DNA of 64,000 bases from Tagaea sp. CACIAM 22H2 (GTDB lineage: Bacteria > Pseudomonadota > Alphaproteobacteria > CACIAM-22H2): the NCBI GenBank assembly GCA_014444615.1, contig PVXE01000001.1:1-64000 (forward strand), in the 5' to 3' direction. Below the pieces are notes generated by a model. That model had not been told where the DNA came from, made no database searches, and saw only the letters and a program-made list of their open reading frames with translations. Both the position numbers and the translations under genes were made by a program. This document shows positions 52,961 through 61,793 of the stretch, piece by piece; position 1 is the stretch's first letter, and each line of letters opens with the position of its first letter.

Positions 52961-53869
52961 TTGAAGCTTCGCGCGCTGCGGGTTTTGCGCGAAGTCGCGG
53001 CGAGCGGCAGTCAGGCCTCGGCCAGCCGCACGCTCAACATCGCGCCTTCCGCCATCAGCCGGACGATCGCCCAGCTCGAACACGAGCTGGGCTTTTCGTT
53101 GTTCCGGCGCGAAAAAGGCCGCCTTGTGCCGACCCAGCCGGGCCGCGCCTTCGCGGCCGAAGTCGAGCGCGTGTTCCGCGAGATCGACGGGCTGGGCGAT
53201 ACGGCGGCCAATCTGCGCCTGCAGGGCGGCGACCGCATCCGCGCGATGTTCCCGCCCAGCCTGTCGCAGCGCTTCCTGCCCGACTGCGTCGTGCGCTTCG
53301 CCAAGTCGCACCCCGACACGATGCTCGACATCGACTACGGCTCTGCGGCCGCCGGCGTGGCGGCGCTGCGCGACGGGCGCGTCGATCTCGCCATTCTGAC
53401 CTTGCCCGCCGAGGCCGGCGATTACGAGACGGTGCCGCTGCTGGATATCGAGACCGTTTGCCTGATCCCGCGTAATCATCGGCTCGCGCGGCAGGCGGCG
53501 ATCGTGGCGAAGGATTTGGATCGCGAGCCGATGGTGCTGATCAACCGGCCTTTCGCCTTGCGCGGCCGGCTCGAGGAATTGTTCCGCCGGGCGGGCGTGG
53601 CCCCGCGTGTGCGGGTCGAAACCTCGTCCGGTCAGGCGGCGATGGGATGCGCGCGCGCCGGGATCGGCATCGCCGTCGTCAGCCGCTTGACGGCATTGCA
53701 GGCCGAGGCCGACGGCAGCACCGTCGCGCGGCCGTTCCGCCCGACGCTCTGGCAGAAATTCGTAGTGGTGCTGAGTCCGTCGGCGAAGGGCCCCGCAATC
53801 GACGGCTTCGTCAAAGCCTTGAAAGCCACGGCCGGCGTCTATCGCCGCTTGGCCGCCGGCGGGCGTTAA
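52961..53869 (+). CDS. LysR-family transcriptional regulator
   Basis: Protein of 302 residues starting at TTG. The N-terminal helix-turn-helix reads LRVLREVAASGSQASASRTLNIAPSAISRTI in separate segments, with QLEHELGFSLFRR and the wing. The effector domain begins near residue 90. It sits between the two receptor genes, so it likely controls one or both and the transporter. Confidence 0.9.
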   Translation: MKLRALRVLREVAASGSQASASRTLNIAPSAISRTIAQLEHELGFSLFRREKGRLVPTQPGRAFAAEVERVFREIDGLGDTAANLRLQGGDRIRAMFPPSLSQRFLPDCVVRFAKSHPDTMLDIDYGSAAAGVAALRDGRVDLAILTLPAEAGDYETVPLLDIETVCLIPRNHRLARQAAIVAKDLDREPMVLINRPFALRGRLEELFRRAGVAPRVRVETSSGQAAMGCARAGIGIAVVSRLTALQAEADGSTVARPFRPTLWQKFVVVLSPSAKGPAIDGFVKALKATAGVYRRLAAGGR

Positions 53870-53872
53870 CCG

Positions 53873-53887
53873 TTGTCGGGACGGCAA
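53873..53887. promoter_or_regulatory. Candidate LysR-type box
   Basis: TTGTCGGGACGGCAA is a 15-base imperfect palindrome (TTG-N-CG-N3-CG-N-CAA) of the T-N11-A type, just after the LysR stop and about 95 bases before the second receptor gene. Confidence 0.4.
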
Positions 53888-53980
53888 GCCCCCTTGACGA
53901 GATTCGAAGCGACAAATCCCGGCCGCCCGGCCTAAAGTATCGCCCTGCCGGGGGAACCGCTCCGGCGCAGGGAGACCTAT

Positions 53981-55558
53981 ATGAAAAGACCGACTTTGAC
54001 GGCGCTCGCGCTGGCCGCGGCGCTTGGCCTTGCTTCTGCGACCGATGTCAGCGCCCAAGCGCTCACGATCGGCGTGGGGGGCAACATCACGTCGATGGAC
54101 CCGCATTTCCACAATCTCGGGCCCAACAACGGCATGGCGCAGCATTTCTTCGACCGTCTCGTCCATATGGACGAGCGTCAGCGCCCCACGCCGGGCTTGG
54201 CCGAATCCTGGCGCACGATCGACGACAACACCTGGGAATTCAAGCTGCGCCGCGGCGTGAAGTTCCATGACGGTTCGGACTTCACCGCCGCCGACGTGGT
54301 GGCCACGTATAAGCGCGTGCCGTGGGTGCCGAACTCGCCGTCGTCCTTCGCGGCGATGGTCAACGGTCTCGATATCAGCGTCGCCGATCCCTACACGCTG
54401 ATCATCAAGACGCCGGCGCCGCGCCCGATGCTGCCGATCGACCTCGCGGTGGTGAACATCGTGAAGGCGTCGAACGTCGAAGCGCCGACCGCCGATTTCA
54501 ACGGTGGGAAGGCGATGGTCGGCACGGGGCCGTTCAAGTTCACCGGCTTCCTGCCCGGCGACCGCGTGACGATGGAACGCAACGACGCCTATTGGGGCCC
54601 GAAACCGCATTGGGCGACGGCGACCGTGCGCATCATGACCAACGCCTCCGCGCGTTCGGCCGCGGTGCTGTCGGGCGACGTGCAGATCATCGACCAGCTG
54701 CAAACCGCCGACCTGCCGCGCATGCGCCAGAACCAGGCGATCCGCCTGGAGACGGTCACCTCGACGCGTCTGATCTATCTCCATGTCGATCAAGAGCGCG
54801 ACGCCACACCGTTCGCCTTCGACAAGGCGACCGGCCAGCCGTTGGCCAAGAGCCCGCTGAAGGACAAGCGCGTGCGCGAAGCGCTGTCCAAGGCGATCAA
54901 CCGCGAGGCGATCACCCGCCAGATCTTCGACGGTCAGGCCATCCCGGCGGGCGGTCTGCTGCCCGACGGCATGTACGGCGTGTCGCCGAACCTGAAGCCG
55001 GACGCGTTCGATACCCAGGCCGCCCAAGCCTTGCTGCGCGAGGCGGGCTACCCGAACGGCTTCAAACTGACGATCCACGGCCCCAACGATCGCTATCCGG
55101 AGGACGACAAGGTCCTGCAGGCGATCGGTCCGATGTTCACCCGTGCCGGCGTCGAAACGCAGGTCGTGACGCTGCCCTGGGCGACCTTCGCGACGCAGTC
55201 GAACCGTCCGAACTACGCATATTCGCTGATGCTGGTCGGCTGGGGCTCGGATACCGGCGAGACCTCGTCGCCGTTGCGTGCACTGCTCGCGACGGTCAAC
55301 CCGCAGGCGGGTTACGGCGCCTCCAACCGCGGCCGGCACTCGAACCCCGCGATGGACGCGCTGCTGACCAAGGCGTTGCAGACCGTCGATGCGGCGGCGC
55401 GCGAGAAGCTGCTGATGGAAGCCTCGGAAGTGGCCTTGCGCGACTACGGCCTGATCCCGCTCTACTATCAGGTCAATCTCTGGGCGATGCGTTCGAACGT
55501 GACCTATCAGGCGCGCACGGACGAATACACGCTGGCGCAGTTCGTCAAACCGCGCTGA
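53981..55558 (+). CDS. Peptide ABC transporter substrate-binding protein (second copy)
   Basis: Protein of 525 residues of SBP family 5, with a signal peptide ending near DVSAQA (residue 27). It is a full-length paralogue of the first copy; the segment KRVPWVPNSPSSF is encoded by the same 39 bases in both. Loops near residues 120-140 and 240-260 differ, so the ligands may differ. AGGGAGA precedes the start. A terminator-like hairpin separates it from the permease genes. Confidence 0.93.
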   Translation: MKRPTLTALALAAALGLASATDVSAQALTIGVGGNITSMDPHFHNLGPNNGMAQHFFDRLVHMDERQRPTPGLAESWRTIDDNTWEFKLRRGVKFHDGSDFTAADVVATYKRVPWVPNSPSSFAAMVNGLDISVADPYTLIIKTPAPRPMLPIDLAVVNIVKASNVEAPTADFNGGKAMVGTGPFKFTGFLPGDRVTMERNDAYWGPKPHWATATVRIMTNASARSAAVLSGDVQIIDQLQTADLPRMRQNQAIRLETVTSTRLIYLHVDQERDATPFAFDKATGQPLAKSPLKDKRVREALSKAINREAITRQIFDGQAIPAGGLLPDGMYGVSPNLKPDAFDTQAAQALLREAGYPNGFKLTIHGPNDRYPEDDKVLQAIGPMFTRAGVETQVVTLPWATFATQSNRPNYAYSLMLVGWGSDTGETSSPLRALLATVNPQAGYGASNRGRHSNPAMDALLTKALQTVDAAAREKLLMEASEVALRDYGLIPLYYQVNLWAMRSNVTYQARTDEYTLAQFVKPR

Positions 55559-55566
55559 AACTGCGG

Positions 55567-55601
55567 ACGGGAGCCCGGCGCGATATCCGGGCTCCCGTTT
55601 T
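55567..55601 (+). terminator. Terminator-like hairpin between receptor and permease genes
   Basis: ACGGGAGCCCGG (55567-55578) pairs perfectly with CCGGGCTCCCGT (55587-55598), loop of 8, followed by T residues to 55601. It looks like an intrinsic terminator inside the operon, able to give more receptor than permease mRNA. Confidence 0.75.
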
Positions 55602-55629
55602 CATTCATACGGCCGTATCCCCGCTTTAA

Positions 55630-56607
55630 ATGACCGTTTTCATCATCCGCCGATTGATGCAAAGCAGCCTCGTCTTGCTGCTGATGTCGTTGCTCGTCTT
55701 TTTCGGCGTTTTCGCGATCGGCGATCCGATCGAAATCTTCATCGCCCCCGACGCCGACCAGGCCGAACGTGCGCGCGCCATCGCCGCTTTGGGTTTGGAC
55801 AAGCCGATCTGGGAGCAATACGTGATGTTCGTCGCGAATGCGGTGGCGGGCGATCTCGGCCGCTCCTTCGTGTTCAACATTCCGTCGATCGAACTCATCC
55901 TCCAGCGCATGCCGGCCACACTCGAACTCGCGATCGTCGCGGTTGCGCTGTCGGTGGTGCTGGGCGTGCCGCTGGGCATGTATGCGGGTTACAAACCCGA
56001 CGGGGCCGTCGCCAAGACGATCATGGCGGGATCGATCTTCGGCTTCTCCTTGCCGTCGTTCTGGGTCGGGCTGATGCTGATCCTGATTTTCGCGGTCGAA
56101 CTCGGCTGGCTGCCCTCGACCGGGCGGGGCGAGGTCGGCACGTTCCTCGGCATCCAATCCAGCATCTTCACCTTCAACGGGTTGAAGCATTTGCTGCTGC
56201 CGGCCTTGAACCTCGCGCTGTTCAATATCTCGCTGGTCATCCGCCTGACGCGCGCGGGCATGCGCGAAAACCTGCCGATGGATTACGTGAAGTTCGCGCG
56301 CGCCAAAGGCCTGTCGAAGCGCCGCGTGATCTTGGTCCACGTGCTGAAGAACATCCTGATCCCGATCGTCACGGTCGTCGGCCTAGAAATCGGTTCGGTC
56401 ATCGCCTTCGCGGTGGTGACGGAAACGATCTTCGCTTGGCCCGGCATGGGCAAGCTCATAATCGACAGCATCAACAATCTCGACCGGCCGGTGATCGTCG
56501 CCTATCTGATGATCGTGGTGCTGATGTTCATCGTCATCAATCTGGTGGTCGATATCCTCTATTCGATCCTCGATCCGCGCGTGCGGCTCGGGGATATGGG
56601 CAAGTAA
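55630..56607 (+). CDS. dppB: Peptide ABC transporter permease, DppB type
   Basis: Protein of 325 residues with about six membrane segments. The N-terminal IIRRLMQSSLVLLLMSLLVF and the EAA-type loop RAKGLSKRRVILVHVLKN are typical of DppB. It forms the channel with DppC. It lies 72 bases after the second receptor gene and four before dppC. Confidence 0.92.
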   Translation: MTVFIIRRLMQSSLVLLLMSLLVFFGVFAIGDPIEIFIAPDADQAERARAIAALGLDKPIWEQYVMFVANAVAGDLGRSFVFNIPSIELILQRMPATLELAIVAVALSVVLGVPLGMYAGYKPDGAVAKTIMAGSIFGFSLPSFWVGLMLILIFAVELGWLPSTGRGEVGTFLGIQSSIFTFNGLKHLLLPALNLALFNISLVIRLTRAGMRENLPMDYVKFARAKGLSKRRVILVHVLKNILIPIVTVVGLEIGSVIAFAVVTETIFAWPGMGKLIIDSINNLDRPVIVAYLMIVVLMFIVINLVVDILYSILDPRVRLGDMGK

Positions 56608-56610
56608 CCG

Positions 56611-57522
56611 ATGGCCGGTGCGATTCAAGCGAGCGAAGGTACCGCCAAGGTCGAAACGCCGTTCCGGCGCTTCGTCGCGGATTTCACCGAAAGCAAGCTG
56701 GCGCTGGGCGGCTTGATCGTATTCGCGATCGTGTTCGTCGCGGCAATGCTGTGCGCTTTCATATCGCCGCAGAACCCCTACGATCTTCGCCAGCTCGACA
56801 TCATGGACGGCAAGATGCCGCCGGGCTCGGTCTCGAGCGACGGGTTGAAATTCTGGCTCGGCTCCGACAGCCAGGGCCGCGACATGGTCTCGGCGATCCT
56901 TTACGGGTTGCGCACGTCGTTCCTGGTCGCGGTCACGTCGGGTTTCATCGCCGCGGCGGTCGGCACGACGGTCGGGCTGATCGCGGCCTATTACGGCGGC
57001 AAGATCGATACCTTCCTGATGCGCACGGTCGATATCAAGCTGTCCTTCCCGGCGATTCTGATCGCGCTGATCCTGCTGGCCTTGCTGGGGCAAGGGACGG
57101 GCAAGATCATCCTGGCGCTCGTCATCATCCAATGGGCCTATTACGCGCGCACGGTGCGCGCTTCGGCCCTCGTCGAGCGGCGCAAGGAATATGTCGAAGC
57201 GGCGCATTGCTTGGCGCTGCCCAAGTCGCGCATCCTGTTCCGGCATATCCTGCCCAACTGCCTGCCGCCGCTGATCGTCGTCGCGACGATCCAGATCGCC
57301 AATTCGATCGCGCTGGAAGCGACATTGTCGTTCCTGGGCGTCGGCCTGCCGATCACCGAACCGTCGCTGGGCCTGCTGATCGCCAACGGCTTCGAATATA
57401 TTCTGTCGGGCGTCTATTGGATCAGCTTCTTCCCCGGCATCGCGCTGCTGGTCACGATCGTATCGATCAATCTGGTCGGCGATCAATTGCGCGACGTCCT
57501 CAATCCCCGGCTTCAGAAGTAA
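56611..57522 (+). CDS. dppC: Peptide ABC transporter permease, DppC type
   Basis: Protein of 303 residues: a cytoplasmic N-terminus, a first membrane segment near 30-52, a periplasmic domain with GSDSQGRDMVSAILYG, and five further segments. The EAA loop reads EAAHCLALPKSRILFRH. It pairs with DppB. dppD starts five bases later. Confidence 0.92.
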   Translation: MAGAIQASEGTAKVETPFRRFVADFTESKLALGGLIVFAIVFVAAMLCAFISPQNPYDLRQLDIMDGKMPPGSVSSDGLKFWLGSDSQGRDMVSAILYGLRTSFLVAVTSGFIAAAVGTTVGLIAAYYGGKIDTFLMRTVDIKLSFPAILIALILLALLGQGTGKIILALVIIQWAYYARTVRASALVERRKEYVEAAHCLALPKSRILFRHILPNCLPPLIVVATIQIANSIALEATLSFLGVGLPITEPSLGLLIANGFEYILSGVYWISFFPGIALLVTIVSINLVGDQLRDVLNPRLQK

Positions 57523-57526
57523 TCCC

Positions 57527-58492
57527 ATGGCGGCGACGCTCGAAGTCCGCAATCTCCAGACCCATTTCCACACCAAGGCCGGCGTGTTGCGCGCGGTCGA
57601 CGGTGTGTCGTTCGAGGTGGGCGAGGGCAAGATCCTCGGCCTCGTCGGCGAATCCGGCTCGGGCAAGTCGGTCACCGGCTTTTCGATCATGGGCCTCGTC
57701 GATCCGCCGGGGCGCATCGTCGGCGGCGAGGTGCTGTTCAAGGGCAAGAACATCGTCGGGATGGCGGAGGACGAGATTCGAAGCCTACGCGGCAATCGCA
57801 TCGCGATGATCTTTCAGGACCCGATGATGACCCTCAATCCGGTCCTGAAGGTCGAAACGCAGATGATCGAGGCGGTGCAGGCGCACGAAAACGTCGACCG
57901 CAAGACCGCCTGGGCGCGCGCGCGCGATGCGCTGGGGCAGGTCGGCATTCCCAGCCCCGAGGAACGCCTCGCATCCTATCCGCATCAATTCTCCGGCGGT
58001 ATGCGCCAGCGCGTGGCGATCGCCATCGCGCTCCTCAACAAACCCGATCTGATCGTGGCCGACGAGCCGACGACCGCACTCGACGTCACGATCCAAGGGC
58101 AGATCCTGTACGAAGTGCAGAAGCTCGCGCGCGTCACGCGCACGGCCCTGATCTGGATCACGCATGATTTGTCGGTCGTCGCGTCGCTCGCCGACGAAGT
58201 CTGCGTGATGTATGCCGGCCGCATCGTCGAACGCGGCAGCGTCGACGACGTGCTCGACAAGCCCGCGCATCCCTATACGGCGGGCTTGATCGGCTCGGTG
58301 CCCAGCCGCAATGCGCGCGGGCGTCCTTTGACGCAGATTCCCGGCGTGATGCCCTCGATGCTCAATCTGCCGTCGGGCTGCGCGTTCCGCATGCGCTGCC
58401 AATACGCCGACGACGCTTGCACGAAAACGCCGCCGGAACCTATCGGCAAGCGCGGCGTGCGCTGCGTGCGTCCGCTCGCGGAGGTCGCGTGA
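57527..58492 (+). CDS. dppD: Peptide ABC transporter ATPase, DppD type
   Basis: Protein of 321 residues. Walker A GESGSGKSV, signature FSGGMRQRV, Walker B LIVADEPTTALDVT and switch His in WITHDLS. The C-terminal oligopeptide-type extension holds GCAFRMRCQYADDAC with several cysteines. Couples ATP hydrolysis to uptake together with DppF. Its TGA overlaps the dppF ATG by one base. Confidence 0.93.
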   Translation: MAATLEVRNLQTHFHTKAGVLRAVDGVSFEVGEGKILGLVGESGSGKSVTGFSIMGLVDPPGRIVGGEVLFKGKNIVGMAEDEIRSLRGNRIAMIFQDPMMTLNPVLKVETQMIEAVQAHENVDRKTAWARARDALGQVGIPSPEERLASYPHQFSGGMRQRVAIAIALLNKPDLIVADEPTTALDVTIQGQILYEVQKLARVTRTALIWITHDLSVVASLADEVCVMYAGRIVERGSVDDVLDKPAHPYTAGLIGSVPSRNARGRPLTQIPGVMPSMLNLPSGCAFRMRCQYADDACTKTPPEPIGKRGVRCVRPLAEVA

Positions 58493-59505
58493 TGAGCCAA
58501 GCGACCGACAAGCCGCCGCTGATCGAGCTGCGCAAAGTCTCCCGACGCTTCGTCAAAAGCCTCGACGTTGCGGCGAAGATCGCCGCCAAACTCGGCGCCG
58601 ACGTGAAGGAAGAGATCGTCCACGCGGTCGACGGCGTGGATCTCGCGGTGCGCGAGGGCGAGGTGGTGGGCCTGGTCGGCGAATCCGGCTGCGGCAAATC
58701 CACGCTTGGCCGCGTCGTCGCGGGCATTCTGCCCGAAAGCTCGGGCGAGGTATTCTATCGCGGCCGCAAGCTCGACACGCTGAAGGGCAAGGAACGCATC
58801 AAGGCGGCATTGGCCGTGCAGATGATCTTCCAGGACCCGTTCGCCTCGCTCAATCCGCGTATGCGCGTGCGCGACATCATCGGTGAGGCGCCGCTGCATC
58901 ACGGGCTGTGCTCCAGCGCCGAGTTCGAAGGCTATGTCGACGACACGATGCGCCGCGTGGGCCTCGATCCCGGCTATAAGCGCCGCTATCCGCATCAATT
59001 CTCCGGCGGCCAGCGCCAGCGCATCGGTATCGCGCGTGCGCTCGCGGTGAAACCCGACTTCGTCGTTTGCGACGAATCGGTCGCGGCGCTGGACGTGTCG
59101 ATCCAGGCGCAGATCCTGAATCTGTTCATGAAGCTGCGCGCCGATCTCGGCCTGACGTATCTCTTCATTAGCCACGATCTGGGCGTGGTGCGCCATCTCT
59201 CCGATCGCGTCGTGATCATGTATCTCGGCCGCGTGGTGGAAGAGGGCCCGACCGAAGAACTGTTCGACAAACCCAACCATCCCTATACGGTGGCGCTGCT
59301 GGGCGAGATCCCGCGCCTCGACACGCGCAAGCGCCAATTCGTGCCCGTGCAGGGCGAGATCCCGTCGCCGTTGAATCCGCCGACGGGTTGCCATTTCCAT
59401 CCGCGCTGCCCGCATGCGATGGCGCGCTGCAAGGCCGAACGGCCGGCGCTGCGCCAAATCGCGCCGGGCCGCTTCGCCGCCTGTCATTTGAACGATGGCC
59501 AGTAA
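58492..59505 (+). CDS. dppF: Peptide ABC transporter ATPase, DppF type
   Basis: Protein of 337 residues. Walker A GESGCGKST, signature FSGGQRQRIGIA, Walker B FVVCDESVAALDVS and switch FISHDLG. The N-terminal region carries an insert of about 20 residues (SLDVAAKIAAKLGADVKEE) before the ABC core, as in DppF/OppF. The C-terminus has GCHFHPRCPHAMARC. It completes the transporter and overlaps the next gene by 11 bases. Confidence 0.93.
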   Translation: MSQATDKPPLIELRKVSRRFVKSLDVAAKIAAKLGADVKEEIVHAVDGVDLAVREGEVVGLVGESGCGKSTLGRVVAGILPESSGEVFYRGRKLDTLKGKERIKAALAVQMIFQDPFASLNPRMRVRDIIGEAPLHHGLCSSAEFEGYVDDTMRRVGLDPGYKRRYPHQFSGGQRQRIGIARALAVKPDFVVCDESVAALDVSIQAQILNLFMKLRADLGLTYLFISHDLGVVRHLSDRVVIMYLGRVVEEGPTEELFDKPNHPYTVALLGEIPRLDTRKRQFVPVQGEIPSPLNPPTGCHFHPRCPHAMARCKAERPALRQIAPGRFAACHLNDGQ

Positions 59506-60343
59506 ACCCTTCGACGTGCATCTGCCGCCTGCGGGCCGCGATATCCCGCTGGTGCTGGATTCGCCCCATAGCGGCACCGATTATCCCGCCGATTTCGGCT
59601 ATGCCTGCGATTTCGCGCTGATCCGCAAGTCGGAGGATACGCATGTCGACGCGCTGTTCGCGCATGCGCCGTCGCTGGGGGCGCCGTTGCTCGCGGCACG
59701 CTTCCCGCGCGCCTATATCGATCCCAACCGCTCGCCGCTCGACATCGATCCCGAGTTGATCGACGGCGTATGGCCGGGCCAGATCGTGCCAGGCGAGAAG
59801 ACGAAGCTCGGCCTTGGCCTGATCTGGCGCAAGATCAAAGCGGGCACGCCGGTCTATGCGCGCAAGCTGACGGTCGACGAGGTGTGGAAGCGCATCGACG
59901 AGTGTTATCTGCCCTATCACGCCGAATTGCAGCGCCTGACCGACCGCGCCTATGCGCGCTGGGGCCGCGTCTATCACATCAACTGCCATTCGATGCCGGC
60001 GGTGGGCGACCGCGAAACCTCGGCCGACGGCGAATCCGTGCGCCCCGATTTCGCCATCGGCGATCGCGACGGCACGACCTGCGATCCCGCCTATACGAAG
60101 TTCACCGTCGATTTCCTGCTGGCCAAGGGCTACGACGCGCGCGCCAACGATCCCTATAAAGGCGTCGAACTCGTGCGCCGCCATGGGCGGCCCGCCGAGA
60201 AACGCCATGCGATCCAGATCGAGGTCAACCGGCGCCTTTACATGGACGAGGAGACGCGCGCGCGGAACGCCGACTTCGCCAAGACCAGGGCGGTGCTCGA
60301 CGAATATCTCGAAGCGCTCGCCGCCTGGATCGCGAAACGATGA
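59495..60343 (+). CDS. N-formylglutamate amidohydrolase family protein
   Basis: Protein of 282 residues. LVLDSPHSGTDYP (about 19-31), FPRAYIDPNRSP, YHINCHSMPAVG and AIQIEVNRRLYMDE are the family hallmarks, with His and Glu suited to zinc binding. The classic enzyme finishes histidine degradation (HutG), but no hut genes are here, so it more likely deformylates or hydrolyses a product of the imported peptides. The start lies inside the end of dppF; the stop overlaps the PPK2 start (ATGA). Confidence 0.87.
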   Translation: MASKPFDVHLPPAGRDIPLVLDSPHSGTDYPADFGYACDFALIRKSEDTHVDALFAHAPSLGAPLLAARFPRAYIDPNRSPLDIDPELIDGVWPGQIVPGEKTKLGLGLIWRKIKAGTPVYARKLTVDEVWKRIDECYLPYHAELQRLTDRAYARWGRVYHINCHSMPAVGDRETSADGESVRPDFAIGDRDGTTCDPAYTKFTVDFLLAKGYDARANDPYKGVELVRRHGRPAEKRHAIQIEVNRRLYMDEETRARNADFAKTRAVLDEYLEALAAWIAKR

Positions 60344-61140
60344 GTGCGGCGCCCCGTCTTTCGAAGTTGAAGCCGGGGCGCGAATTCGCGTCGAAGGCCG
60401 AATACGAAAAGACGCTCGAAAAACTGCAAAAGCGTCTGCTGACCATTCAGCAGGCTTATTATCATTCGAAGCGCCGCGCCGTTTTGGTGTTCGAGGGCTG
60501 GGACGCGGCGGGCAAGGGCGGGGCGATCCGCCGCTTGACCGAAACGCTCGATCCGCGCGGCGTGCATGTCTGGCCGATCGGCGCGCCGACGCCCGAGGAA
60601 CAAGGCCGCCATTACCTCTATCGGTTTTGGCGCCGCTTGCCGGCACCGGGCACGATCGCGATTTTCGATCGCTCCTGGTACGGCCGCGTGCTGGTCGAAC
60701 GCGTCGACGATCTGACGCCCGAAAAGGCGTGGCGGCGCGCCTATCGCGAGATCGTCGAGTTCGAGCGCATGCTGGTCGAAGACGGCGTGCGCGTCGCCAA
60801 GGTGTTTTTGCACATCACGCCGGAAACGCAGCTTCAGCGTTTCGCTGAGCGCTTGGAAGCGCCCGAGAAGCGCTGGAAGCTGACCCAGGCGGATATCGAC
60901 GCGCATCTGCGCTACGACGACTACGCGGCGGCGGCAGACGATATGTTCGCGAAGACGTCGTGGAAGGGCGCGCCGTGGAAAGCGATCCATGCCGATTCCA
61001 AATGGAACGCGCGCATCGAAGCGCTTTCGCATATTTGCGACGTGCTATCGGCGGGGGTCGATCTGAAACCGCCGCCGCTCGATCCCGATTTCATCAAAGC
61101 GGCGAAGCGTCTGCTCGACGGGCAACGGAAGAAGCGCTAG
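60340..61140 (+). CDS. ppk2: Polyphosphate kinase 2
   Basis: Protein of 266 residues. Walker A EGWDAAGKGGAI (about 50-61), FDRSWYGRVLVERV with the lid/catalytic Asp-Arg, and the C-terminal WNARIEALSHI match PPK2. Depending on class it makes GTP/ATP from polyphosphate and NDP or NMP; class cannot be fixed here. It is coupled to the amidohydrolase gene, and its stop shares CTAG with the convergent methyltransferase gene. Confidence 0.92.
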   Translation: MSAAPRLSKLKPGREFASKAEYEKTLEKLQKRLLTIQQAYYHSKRRAVLVFEGWDAAGKGGAIRRLTETLDPRGVHVWPIGAPTPEEQGRHYLYRFWRRLPAPGTIAIFDRSWYGRVLVERVDDLTPEKAWRRAYREIVEFERMLVEDGVRVAKVFLHITPETQLQRFAERLEAPEKRWKLTQADIDAHLRYDDYAAAADDMFAKTSWKGAPWKAIHADSKWNARIEALSHICDVLSAGVDLKPPPLDPDFIKAAKRLLDGQRKKR

Positions 61141-61793
61141 CGGCGTTTCGCCGTGAAGGACAGCAGCGCCGACTTGCCTGCATGCTTGGCGAGCTTCGGC
61201 ACGGCCGCGGCGTGATCGTCGGCGCGCCAATCGACGAAAACCGCATCGGCGAAGCCCGCCGCCGTCAACGCCGCGTCGAACTCGACGCGATCATGGCCGT
61301 AGCTCGGCAGCGCGTGACGCTTGCCGTCCTTTTCGAAATGAGCGCCCGTGCCGCCGCGGGCGAGATCCGCGTGCATCTCGGCGACGAATAACGTGCCGCC
61401 CGGCACGAGCGCGTCGGCGGCTTGCGCGATCAGCGGCGCCACTGTCGGGAAATGCTCGAGGACCAGCGAAATACACGCGATATCGTGCGATGCGGGCGCT
61501 AAACCCCAATCGCCCGACAGATCGCGTTCGATCAACGTGGCCTTCGGCCCGAGCTTTATGCGTGCTTGATCGAGCATGCCGGGCGAGCCGTCGAGCCCGG
61601 TGACCTGCGCAGCGCCCTTGGACAGCGCCCAGGCGAGGTTGCGCCCGGTGCCGCAGCCGATATCGAGGAAGTGTTTGCCGGAAACGGGAAGGGCAGCCAC
61701 GTCGATCGCGCGGCTCGCCAGCGCGATCATCGGGTTGTCGAACCCATCATAGGCCGGCGCCCAAAGATCGTAGCCTTCTTTGGCACCGATCAC
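61137..61793 (-). CDS. Class I SAM-dependent methyltransferase
   Basis: Protein of 218 residues. Motif [17 protein letters not shown] (about 42-57), acidic motif [12 protein letters not shown] and motif IV-like [11 protein letters not shown] are followed by [13 protein letters not shown]. The substrate is unknown; the fold resembles UbiE/TehB-type enzymes. Its start overlaps the nadK stop by four bases, indicating one transcript. Confidence 0.87.
   Translation of the reverse strand: MIGAKEGYDLWAPAYDGFDNPMIALASRAIDVAALPVSGKHFLDIGCGTGRNLAWALSKGAAQVTGLDGSPGMLDQARIKLGPKATLIERDLSGDWGLAPASHDIACISLVLEHFPTVAPLIAQAADALVPGGTLFVAEMHADLARGGTGAHFEKDGKRHALPSYGHDRVEFDAALTAAGFADAVFVDWRADDHAAAVPKLAKHAGKSALLSFTAKRR

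Noticed and set aside
58492..59505. Defective Walker B in DppF (DES instead of DEP)
   Set aside because: The Asp and catalytic Glu are kept; the Pro to Ser change occurs in working transporters of this family.
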